The notes under the pieces are model-generated. The model had not been told where the DNA came from and did not search any database. It was given only the letters and a program-made list of their open reading frames with translations. DNA of 64,000 nucleotides from an uncultured Pelagibacteraceae bacterium (GTDB lineage Bacteria > Pseudomonadota > Alphaproteobacteria > Pelagibacterales > Pelagibacteraceae). Made by a program: the position numbers and the translations under genes. The DNA lies in the NCBI GenBank assembly GCA_902632315.1, contig CACPCD010000001.1, positions 1 to 64,000 of the forward strand, read 5' to 3'. Shown one piece after another: positions 25,516 to 32,267 of the stretch. Position 1 is the stretch's first letter. Every line of letters starts with the position of its first letter.

Positions 25516-26196
25516 TTAGGCTCCTAAATTTATATTTTTTGAAACATTAAAATCAATTTTAGAAGGTTTTTTTAAATTTAAATTATTCATTATTTCCTCA
25601 TATTCGCTGACACAACTTACTTGTAATCTTGGATTTTGTCTTTTTTCTTTTCCTATTGTGCTTACTTTTTCACCCTTATAATCATGCGCAGGATATAAAA
25701 GTGTTTCATCAGGGAGTTTTAAAAGTTTGTTAAAAATTGAATTATATGCATCTCTAGCATTGCCATTCTGAAAATCTGTTCTACCTGTTCCATTTATTAA
25801 TAATGTATCTCCTGAAAAAAGATAATTATCCATGAGATAACTATAGCTATCTGATGTATGCCCTGGAGTATAAATTGCTCTTATCTTTAAATTATCCAAT
25901 TTAATTAATTCATCGTCCTTTACTCTAATTTCAACAGCTTCAGCAGGGGAGTGATCACCCATAATTGTAGAACATTTTGTTATATCTTTTAGCTTGGATG
26001 CACCTGTTACGTGATCAGCATGAATATGAGTATCAATAACTTTTACTAATCTTAAATTTAATTCTTTTAAGATTTTAATATAATCACCAACATTTTCCAA
26101 AACTGGATCAATAATTAAAGCCTCTCTGCCCTTAGATGAGGCAATTAAGTATGTGTATGTACTAGATTTTTGATCAAAAACTTGTTTAAAAATCAT
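25516..26196 (-). CDS. ETHE1-like persulfide dioxygenase (MBL fold)
   Basis: A 226-residue metallo-beta-lactamase-fold protein. THIHADHVTGASKL gives the HxHxDH metal motif, IYTPGHTSDSYSYLM the next His, and FSGDTLLINGTGRTDFQNG the Asp plus the family-specific GTGRTDFQ stretch. YPAHDYKG supplies the last His. These are hallmarks of ETHE1/Blh sulfur dioxygenases, which oxidise glutathione persulfide to sulfite. It would handle sulfane sulfur from the cysteine or sulfonate routes in this window. It converges with the thioredoxin-like gene, 2 bases apart. Confidence 0.9.
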   Translation of the reverse strand: MIFKQVFDQKSSTYTYLIASSKGREALIIDPVLENVGDYIKILKELNLRLVKVIDTHIHADHVTGASKLKDITKCSTIMGDHSPAEAVEIRVKDDELIKLDNLKIRAIYTPGHTSDSYSYLMDNYLFSGDTLLINGTGRTDFQNGNARDAYNSIFNKLLKLPDETLLYPAHDYKGEKVSTIGKEKRQNPRLQVSCVSEYEEIMNNLNLKKPSKIDFNVSKNINLGA

Positions 26197-26218
26197 AACT
26201 AAATATTATCATATAAAA

Positions 26219-26656
26219 ATGGAATCCACTACATTTGACTGGTCCTGTAAATTTACATGGAAACAAAGTGCTAAAAATACAGCCTGGTGTTTACTAGGTT
26301 GTTCTATTGGAGATTTTGGAACTATTTTATTTTTTCAATTATCAAAAATACCATTTCCAGTTTTAGGAATTATGATTTTAGCAATTATAAATGGATTAGT
26401 TACCAGTATTATTCTTGAAACTATTATTTTAATGAAACAAAAAATGGATTTTAAAGATTCTTTACGAACAGCTATGGGAATGAGTTTTATTTCCATGATA
26501 AGCATGGAGATAGCAATGAATTTAACTGACTATATTTTCACGGGAGGTGCAATACTTAATTGGTGGATAATTCCATTAATGCTTATAGCAGGCTTTATAA
26601 CACCATGGCCATATAATTATTGGAGATTAAAAAAGTTTGGTATCAGCTGTCATTAA
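26219..26656 (+). CDS. DUF4396 family membrane protein
   Basis: A 145-residue membrane protein with about four helices. The terminal PWPYNYWRLKKFGISCH motif and the conserved C-x(3)-GC-S-IGD segment after TAWCLL are characteristic of DUF4396, a family often annotated near copper or multicopper-oxidase genes. Function is unknown. The 3' end overlaps the next gene by 20 bases; the cupredoxin two genes further on fits a copper link, which is only contextual. Confidence 0.82.
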   Translation: MESTTFDWSCKFTWKQSAKNTAWCLLGCSIGDFGTILFFQLSKIPFPVLGIMILAIINGLVTSIILETIILMKQKMDFKDSLRTAMGMSFISMISMEIAMNLTDYIFTGGAILNWWIIPLMLIAGFITPWPYNYWRLKKFGISCH

Positions 26657-27356
26657 AAATTGGGATAAAAAAAATTGGCTCTCATCTAGAAATTATATTC
26701 ACAAATTTAATAATTTCTTACTAAAAGCAAAAAAACTAAACTCTAGTTCAAAGATTTTAGATATAGGATGTGGTCGAGGTAAAATTTTAGGTCATCTGAG
26801 CTCTAAATTGAGACTTAAGAACAAACCAATTGGTATAGACTTAGTAAGTCACAAAGACAGGGATAAAAGAATAAATTTTAAGAAAATTGATGCTTTATCT
26901 TTTTTTTCTACTAACAAAGAAAAATTTGATCTAATTTTAGTAAAGCAAACTATTCATCTTATGAAATTTAATAAGATTAAATCATTGTTGGTAAAAATGA
27001 ATGAAAATCTTAAGCCTAATGGAGAAATCTTTATATTAACCCTAGATCCACATAAAAATGAAATACCCAATTTCTCTTTAATGAAAATAGAATTATTAAA
27101 ATCTCTTAAAAGAGATCTAAAAATCTTAAAATTTATTTCAAAATTGTATCCTAAAAGAATTATAAAAAATTTTTCCTATAAAGTAGAAATAACTAAAAAA
27201 AAGTATATCGATATGGTCTCTGAGAGATTTATTTCAACACTTCTAGGTTTCAATAATAAGCAAATTGTCACTGGTATTAAACAAATTGATCTAAAATATA
27301 AAAAGAAGTTAAGATTTAACGATAAATTAGTTTGTATAATTATCAAAAATATTTAA
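26637..27356 (+). CDS. Class I SAM-dependent methyltransferase
   Basis: A 239-residue methyltransferase. Motif I is ILDIGCGRGKILGHL (about residues 38-52), motif II lies in KPIGIDLV, and FDLILVKQTIHLM is the motif IV region. The C-terminal 90 residues are very basic. The start is TTG within the last 20 bases of DUF4396; the first in-frame ATG falls well past motif I, so an unusual start is required. The substrate is unknown. Confidence 0.75.
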   Translation: MVSAVIKNWDKKNWLSSRNYIHKFNNFLLKAKKLNSSSKILDIGCGRGKILGHLSSKLRLKNKPIGIDLVSHKDRDKRINFKKIDALSFFSTNKEKFDLILVKQTIHLMKFNKIKSLLVKMNENLKPNGEIFILTLDPHKNEIPNFSLMKIELLKSLKRDLKILKFISKLYPKRIIKNFSYKVEITKKKYIDMVSERFISTLLGFNNKQIVTGIKQIDLKYKKKLRFNDKLVCIIIKNI

Positions 27357-27365
27357 ATATTAATC

Positions 27366-27776
27366 ATGAATCAATTCTTTGAGAAATTTAATAATTTTTT
27401 TTCCAATTTTGAAGCTTTAGGTCCACTCTTATTTAGATTAGGAGTAGGTATTGCATTTATTATTTATGGTCTTGGTAAATTTCCTTTGCCACCAGAAGGT
27501 CTTACAGAGTATTTTGGACTTTCTCCATTTCTAGCAAGTTTAGTTGCTATATCTGAACTATCAACTGGTATAGTGTTAATAATTGCTCATTTTGTCAAAA
27601 ACCCAATTGGACATACTTTAACTAGGTTGGCAGGTTTAAATATTGTTATCTTAATGGTGTGTATATTTGCTGTAGCTCATAGAGACTGGTTCATTACAAA
27701 ACAGCTATTTACTAGTATACAAACTTTTCTTTTAATTGGTGGTCTATACTTTTTAGTTAAAGGAAATAAAATATAA
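27366..27776 (+). CDS. DoxX family membrane protein
   Basis: A 136-residue DoxX-type protein with four membrane helices. LGPLLFRLGVGIAFIIYGLGKFP and YFGLSPFLASLVAISELSTGIVLIIA match the family consensus. DoxX proteins are linked to membrane redox or thiosulfate:quinone activity, but most lack a proven reaction. It starts 10 bases after the methyltransferase and lies 17 bases before an exported cupredoxin. Confidence 0.85.
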   Translation: MNQFFEKFNNFFSNFEALGPLLFRLGVGIAFIIYGLGKFPLPPEGLTEYFGLSPFLASLVAISELSTGIVLIIAHFVKNPIGHTLTRLAGLNIVILMVCIFAVAHRDWFITKQLFTSIQTFLLIGGLYFLVKGNKI

Positions 27777-27792
27777 TAAGATTGGAATTTCT

Positions 27793-28302
27793 ATGTATTT
27801 AAAAAAGATATTTGCTCTAATAATTTTTACTATTTTCTCAACCACAGCATATTCTGCATCAATGAATATGATAGGTGAAAAAGGTGATCCAAACAAGATT
27901 GATAGAGTGGTTAATATTAAGATGTACGATAACTATTATGAACCGAATGTTATAAAAATAAAAAAAGGTGAAACAATTAAATTTGTTGTCGAAAATTTAG
28001 GTGATCTTGTGCATGAATACAACATAGGAACAAAAGAAATGCATATTAAGCATCAACCAGAGATGCAAAAACTAATCGATCATGAAATTTTATTAGTTGA
28101 TAAAATTGATAAAGTTAAAATGAAAAAAATGTCAAAGATGGACCATTCACTTGGTCATTCCCATGCTAACAGTATTATGCTTGAACCAAAAAAAACCGGT
28201 GAAATAATCTGGAAGTTTACAAAAGATATTAATCTAGAAATGGCATGTAACATTCCAGGACATTATGAAACTGGTATGGTTGGAAATTTTATTCTTAATT
28301 AA
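27793..28302 (+). CDS. Exported cupredoxin-like copper protein
   Basis: A 169-residue protein with a signal peptide (about 1-22, ending TAYSA). The cupredoxin core carries KKGETIKFVVENLGDLVHEYNIG (first His ligand) and ACNIPGHYETGMVGNFILN (Cys, His, Met ligands), a type-1 copper site. An inserted His/Met-rich segment (KMKKMSKMDHSLGHSHANS) could bind extra copper. DUF4396 and DoxX upstream may form a periplasmic copper or redox unit. The next gene is convergent tyrS, across a 320-base gene-free region. Confidence 0.88.
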   Translation: MYLKKIFALIIFTIFSTTAYSASMNMIGEKGDPNKIDRVVNIKMYDNYYEPNVIKIKKGETIKFVVENLGDLVHEYNIGTKEMHIKHQPEMQKLIDHEILLVDKIDKVKMKKMSKMDHSLGHSHANSIMLEPKKTGEIIWKFTKDINLEMACNIPGHYETGMVGNFILN

Positions 28303-28326
28303 ATATTTACCTAATTTTGAGTTTTG

Positions 28327-28404
28327 AGAGGGTCGCTCTTTCAGCCTATAAACTAAAAGAGCTCCTCTAATAAGCCTCATAGGCAATTAAATCCAAATGG
28401 ATTT
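28327..28404 (+). ncRNA. Candidate pseudoknotted structured RNA
   Basis: AGAGG (28327-28331) pairs with CCTCT (28364-28368) and GCTCTTT (28335-28341) with AAAGAGC (28356-28362), giving a 12-pair stem with a small internal loop. The 14-base apical loop contains GCCTAT (28344-28349), which is the exact complement of ATAGGC (28379-28384) just downstream, a classic H-type pseudoknot. ATAGGC overlaps a competing hairpin GCCT-CAT-AGGC. A second hairpin (about 28387-28404, AAATCC/GGATTT) followed by T-rich sequence resembles an intrinsic terminator. No known RNA family was recognised, and the strand is inferred from the terminator-like end. Confidence 0.5.
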
Positions 28405-28441
28405 TAATTTTAAATTGATTTTTTTGATTGTTTTTTCTCAG

Positions 28442-28471
28442 CTAAGTATCAGGTGGTGATAAATTTAACAT
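28442..28471 (-). CDS. 9-codon mini-ORF with perfect Shine-Dalgarno
   Basis: On the minus strand AAGGAGGT (28475-28482) stands three bases before ATG, followed by MLNLSPPDT and a stop. It is a near-ideal ribosome site in a genome where most genes have none this strong. Nothing downstream on this strand is a gene, so a leader role is not obvious. Read on the plus strand, the same bases form a CTAC/GTAG hairpin with CTCCTT in the loop, so an anti-Shine-Dalgarno sRNA is an alternative. Confidence 0.25.
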   Translation of the reverse strand: MLNLSPPDT

Positions 28472-28514
28472 GCTACCTCCTTATTAAGTAGGCTAATAAT
28501 TTTTTATTAATTTA

Positions 28515-28555
28515 TCAATAAATTTGTTTTCATTTATTTAAAATAAATTTATTGA
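28515..28555. terminator. AT-rich inverted repeat beyond tyrS
   Basis: TCAATAAATTT (28515-28525) and AAATTTATTGA (28545-28555) form a perfect 11-base dyad around 19 bases. It is immediately followed by a second hairpin, TACAAC/GTTGTA (28557-28576). Either could end tyrS transcription on the minus strand, though both lack a G+C-rich stem. Confidence 0.35.
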
Positions 28556-28624
28556 ATACAACCTGATCAAGTTGTAGATTCCAGCAACTTTATTAAATTC
28601 TCCTTTTAATAGAAATTGTTCAAA

Positions 28625-29854
28625 CTAAACCAGATCAATTTTGATATGTCTTTTTTTTCCGATAGAAAGTTTTAAAAAATTATTTTTAAATAGATTAATT
28701 TGTATATTGAATTTATCATCTTTAATTATTTCATTATTTATTTTTATAGCATTACCTTTAATTAATCTGCGAATTTCACTTTTTGAATTTTCTAATTTTG
28801 AAATAATTACCAAGTCAATAATATTAAGATTATTATTTATTACATCCTCTTTAATTTGAATGGATGGTAAATTTGAACCAGAAGAATTATCAGAAAAAGC
28901 CTCTTTTGCAGCAGATGCCGCTGACTGTGCATCTTTTTTTCCATGAAGCATTTCAGTTGTTTTATTAGCTAGTAAAATTTTTAAATCATTAATATTATTT
29001 TGATCCAAACTATTTATCTCGTTATTGCTCAAGTCTGTAAAAAATTTTAAAAATCTTATTACATCTCGGTCATCTGTATTTCTCCAAAATTGCCAATAGT
29101 CATAAGATGATAAAAATTTCTTGTCGAGCCAGATTGCCCCATATTCAGTTTTACCCATTTTTGCTCCAGATGCTAAAGTTATAAGTGGTGTAGTTAATCC
29201 AAAAACATTTTTATTTGAATGTCTTTTGATTAACTCAACACCATTAATAATATTACCCCATTGATCTGATCCACCAATTTGTAAGATACATTCCTTTTTT
29301 TTATTTAATTCGAGAAAATCATAAGCTTGTAAAATCATATAATTGAACTCCATATAGCTTAAAGATTGCTCTCTCTCTAACCGAGTTTTGACACTATCAA
29401 AAGTAAGCATTTTATTTATAGTAAAATGTTTTCCAATATCTCTTAAAAAAGAAATATAATTCAAATTTTTAAGCCAAGAGTAATTATTTACAAATATTGG
29501 TTTTGTTTTTTTATCTTTTGTATCCAAAAATTTTTTCAATATTTTTTCAATATTTTTTGAATTTTTCTTTATATCTTTCTCACTTAAAATTTTTCTTGTT
29601 TTGTCTTTTCCAGAGGGGTCACCTATTCTTGTAGTTCCGTCACCCAAAAGAACGATTGGTTGATGACCATGTTTTTGAAATAATCGTAAACACATTATTT
29701 GTAATAAGCTGCCTACGTGTAAGCTTTCAGCTGTACAGTCGAATCCAATATAAGCTCGAATTCTTTTTTTATCTAATAAACCAGATAGGGCATTTTCATC
29801 TGTACATTGATAAAAAAAACCTCTTTCTTTAAATTCTTTTAAAAATTTATTCAT
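28625..29854 (-). CDS. tyrS: Tyrosyl-tRNA synthetase
   Basis: Charges tRNA-Tyr. Starting at the ATG at 29854 gives 409 residues; the track start at 29872 is an upstream TTG. The class-I signature appears as AESLHVGSLLQ (HIGH equivalent) and GAKMGKTEYGAIWLD (KMSKS equivalent, KMGKT). YDFLELNKK, QIGGSDQWGNI and the N-terminal YIGFDCTAESLHVG are typical. A C-terminal S4 RNA-binding domain (about 345-409, LVIISKLENSKSEIRRLIKGNAIKINN) is present. Confidence 0.97.
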   Translation of the reverse strand: MNKFLKEFKERGFFYQCTDENALSGLLDKKRIRAYIGFDCTAESLHVGSLLQIMCLRLFQKHGHQPIVLLGDGTTRIGDPSGKDKTRKILSEKDIKKNSKNIEKILKKFLDTKDKKTKPIFVNNYSWLKNLNYISFLRDIGKHFTINKMLTFDSVKTRLEREQSLSYMEFNYMILQAYDFLELNKKKECILQIGGSDQWGNIINGVELIKRHSNKNVFGLTTPLITLASGAKMGKTEYGAIWLDKKFLSSYDYWQFWRNTDDRDVIRFLKFFTDLSNNEINSLDQNNINDLKILLANKTTEMLHGKKDAQSAASAAKEAFSDNSSGSNLPSIQIKEDVINNNLNIIDLVIISKLENSKSEIRRLIKGNAIKINNEIIKDDKFNIQINLFKNNFLKLSIGKKRHIKIDLV

Positions 29855-29901
29855 AAGTTTATAGTTCCACAATATACAAAATTTATTAAAAAAAAATATT
29901 A

Positions 29902-31050
29902 ATGAAAAAAAAAGTGTATACAGCTATTGGTCTTATGACCGGAACCTCAATGGATGGGGTTGACTTATCTCTTATTAAATCAGATGGAAATAATGAATTT
30001 GAGAGTATTTTAGACAACTATTACGAGTTTAGCGATGAGATATACGAAAATCTTATTAAAATGAGAGAAAGAATTAGGTCTAAAACTGACCTGAGTAAAA
30101 ATTCTAAGGAATTAAATAAATTAGAACGAGAAATAACAATATTTCATAGCAAGATAATAAGTGAAATTTTAAAACAATATAATAATGAAGTTGATCTAAT
30201 AGGATTTCATGGCCAAACAATCTTTCATAATTCTAGAGAAAAAATTTCAAGACAATTAGGTGATGGAAATTTATTATCACAATTATCTAGAAAAATAGTA
30301 ATAAATAATTTTAGAGAAAAAGATTTGCAAAATGATGGCCAAGGAGCACCTTTAACTCCAATTTTTCACAAATTAATTTCAAATAAAATTTACAATGATA
30401 AGAAAATTAACTTCCCAATCAATGTTATAAATATAGGTGGTATTACAAATCTTACTTGTATCACAAATGATTCAAACTCCCTGGGATCTAATTTGATAGC
30501 TTATGATATTGGTCCAGGAAATTGTCTAATTGATGAGTGGGTTAGAAAAAATTCAAAAAAAAAATTCGATGAAAAAGGAAATATCGCTAAGTCTGGCAAC
30601 GTAAATGATTTAATTCTAAATCAAGCTATAGATAGTTTTTCATCGGAAAAATATGATAAATCTTTAGATGTAAACGATTTTGATTTATCTTTTGTGAGAG
30701 GCTTAAATCTAGAAGATGGTTGTGCAACACTTACTCATTTTACAGCTTATTTAATTTTTAAAGGAATCGAAAACATGATGAAAATTAATGAAAAAGATAA
30801 TGGAACCTTCTTACTATGTGGTGGAGGAAGAAAAAACGATTATTTGATAAATAATATTGAAAAATATATTTCTCATAAAAATATAGATCTTAAAAATATT
30901 GATGATTATGGGTTTGATGGAGATTTTATTGAGTCGCAATCCTTTGGTTACTTAGCGATTAGATCGTTTTTAGGATTGCCAATTTCTTTCCCGGATACTA
31001 CAAGATGTAAAACGCCAACGGTTGGTGGAAACATAAACAAAAACTTTTAA
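29902..31050 (+). CDS. anmK: Anhydro-N-acetylmuramic acid kinase AnmK
   Basis: Phosphorylates and opens 1,6-anhydroMurNAc released during cell-wall recycling. The ATP-binding start GLMTGTSMDGVDLSLI is diagnostic, followed by DLIGFHGQTIFHN, NDGQGAPLTPIFHKL, NVINIGGITNLTCI, AYDIGPGNCLIDEW and LLCGGGRKND. The length (382) matches the family. It is divergent from tyrS and its 3' end overlaps the alpha/beta hydrolase gene by 4 bases. Confidence 0.95.
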   Translation: MKKKVYTAIGLMTGTSMDGVDLSLIKSDGNNEFESILDNYYEFSDEIYENLIKMRERIRSKTDLSKNSKELNKLEREITIFHSKIISEILKQYNNEVDLIGFHGQTIFHNSREKISRQLGDGNLLSQLSRKIVINNFREKDLQNDGQGAPLTPIFHKLISNKIYNDKKINFPINVINIGGITNLTCITNDSNSLGSNLIAYDIGPGNCLIDEWVRKNSKKKFDEKGNIAKSGNVNDLILNQAIDSFSSEKYDKSLDVNDFDLSFVRGLNLEDGCATLTHFTAYLIFKGIENMMKINEKDNGTFLLCGGGRKNDYLINNIEKYISHKNIDLKNIDDYGFDGDFIESQSFGYLAIRSFLGLPISFPDTTRCKTPTVGGNINKNF

Positions 31051-31703
31051 TAAAGAGCAGTTTCTTTTTTAATATATTTATCTAAATTCTTTACTAATGC
31101 ATTTTCACTTTTAGAAAAAAAATGATTTGCCTCTGGAACTGATTGAAATTCAACTTTTATTCCTTTTTGTGCACTTAATCTTTTATCTAATTCATTTATG
31201 AATTCATTTGGAACTAGTTCATCTTTTTTTCCACAAATCATTAAGCCTGATGTTGGGCAAGGTGATAAAAATGAAAAATCATAAACATTTGGTTGGGGCG
31301 ATATAGCTATGAATCTATTTATTTCTGGTCTTCTCATTAATAATTGCATTGCAATTAATGAACCAAAAGAAAATCCTGAAACCCAGCATTGAGAATTATC
31401 AAAATTTTCTCTTTCTAGCCAATCTAGTGCAGCTGCAGCATCTGCAAGCTCTCCTTGTCCGTTATCAAATTCACCATCACTTTTTCCAACTCCCCTAAAA
31501 TTTACTCTGCAGACTGAAAAATCATTTTCCATAAAAGTATTAAAAGTTTCTACGACTACTTTATTATTCATAGTTCCTCCGTATTGAGGATGAGGTTGTA
31601 AGACTAAAGCTATAGGTGAGGTACTTTTTTTACTTTTAAAATATTTCGCTTCTAGTCTTCCAGCAGGACCTGGTATAAATATTTCTAAAATTTTGTTATC
31701 CAT
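31047..31703 (-). CDS. Alpha/beta hydrolase
   Basis: A 218-residue hydrolase of the dienelactone hydrolase/KANL3-Tex30-like type. LVLQPHPQYGGTMNN and CRVNFRGVGKSDGEFDNGQGELADAAAALDWL are characteristic of this bacterial subgroup. The nucleophile elbow is GFSFGS; the acid is probably in CGKKDELV and the His in EANHFF. The substrate is unknown. It is divergent from the iscR-suf operon across 134 bases and shares that control region, including a Fur-like half-site near its own start. Confidence 0.85.
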   Translation of the reverse strand: MDNKILEIFIPGPAGRLEAKYFKSKKSTSPIALVLQPHPQYGGTMNNKVVVETFNTFMENDFSVCRVNFRGVGKSDGEFDNGQGELADAAAALDWLERENFDNSQCWVSGFSFGSLIAMQLLMRRPEINRFIAISPQPNVYDFSFLSPCPTSGLMICGKKDELVPNEFINELDKRLSAQKGIKVEFQSVPEANHFFSKSENALVKNLDKYIKKETALY

Positions 31704-31709
31704 TATTGT

Positions 31710-31727
31710 TATTGATTATCATTCTCA
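31710..31727. promoter_or_regulatory. Fur-like half-site
   Basis: TATTGATTATCATTCTCA occupies this stretch. Its last 12 bases, TTATCATTCTCA, recur exactly in the second Fur box ahead of the iron transporter (19935-19946). It lies 7 bases upstream of the hydrolase start and about 110 bases before iscR. It is not a full palindrome, so it is a weaker candidate. Confidence 0.4.
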
Positions 31728-31785
31728 AAAAAAAATTACATTTATCACAACTGCGTGACAATATGTTAGCTTTTTTTTACCCAGT

Positions 31786-31810
31786 ATACTTGACTATTTT
31801 AGTCAGGTTT
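31786..31810 (+). promoter_or_regulatory. Type-1 IscR binding site
   Basis: The 25-base site has the core dyad TGACTATTTTAGTCA (31791-31805), flanked by ATACT and GGTTT. It fits the enterobacterial type-1 IscR consensus at all but one or two positions. It lies 28 bases before the iscR ATG, where [2Fe-2S]-IscR would repress its own operon. Confidence 0.82.
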
Positions 31811-31837
31811 ATATATACCCTGTAAAATAAAGGTTTT

Positions 31838-32263
31838 ATGAAACTTACGACTAAAGGCAGATATGCGGTAATGGCTTTAGTAGATCTGGCAAGATTTAAT
31901 AATATCAATCCAGTTTCTCTTAGAGACATATCATTAAGACAAGGTATTTCCCTTGATTACTTAGAACAAATTTTTTCTAAACTAAGAAAAAAAGAAATTG
32001 TTCAAAGTGTTAGAGGTATCCAGGGAGGGTATATCTTAAACAAAAGGGCAAAAGAAATCAAACTTACAAATATTTTTGAGGCAGTTGATGAAAAAGTAAA
32101 AACTGTTCAATGTAAAAAAGAGTCTAAAAAAGGATGTAATGGCAGATCAACAAAATGTTTAACCCATAATTTGTGGGATGAGCTTGAAAATCACATAAAT
32201 ACTTTTTTTGACCAAAAAAGTTTAGAAGATCTTATTAAAGATAACATCGAAAGAAGAATTTAA
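31838..32263 (+). CDS. iscR: Rrf2-family Fe-S regulator IscR
   Basis: A 141-residue Rrf2 regulator with an N-terminal winged helix-turn-helix ([43 protein letters not shown]). C92, C100 and C107 with H110 ([20 protein letters not shown]) correspond to the three Cys and His that bind the [2Fe-2S] cluster in IscR; the spacing is slightly longer than in E. coli (92/98/104/107). As first gene of the suf operon it probably senses Fe-S status and represses the operon through the type-1 site upstream. Confidence 0.92.
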   Translation: MKLTTKGRYAVMALVDLARFNNINPVSLRDISLRQGISLDYLEQIFSKLRKKEIVQSVRGIQGGYILNKRAKEIKLTNIFEAVDEKVKTVQCKKESKKGCNGRSTKCLTHNLWDELENHINTFFDQKSLEDLIKDNIERRI

Positions 32264-32267
32264 AAAA

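Larger units (their letters stand above)
28303..28624. other. Longest gene-free region, with dyads
   Basis: The 322 bases between the convergent cupredoxin and tyrS genes hold no ORF of normal size, which is unusual in this tightly packed DNA. From left to right I see a pseudoknotted stem with a downstream hairpin (28327-28404), a mini-ORF with a strong ribosome site on the minus strand (28442-28482), a long AT dyad (28515-28555) and the hairpin TACAAC/GTTGTA (28557-28576). Any RNA gene here could read in either direction. Confidence 0.6.

Noticed and set aside
28303-28624. tRNA, tmRNA, 6S or SRP RNA in the long spacer
   Set aside because: No cloverleaf, no tag-peptide region with tRNA-like ends, and no SRP GGAAG/GCAG apical motif was found on either strand. 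Only the pseudoknot candidate remains.
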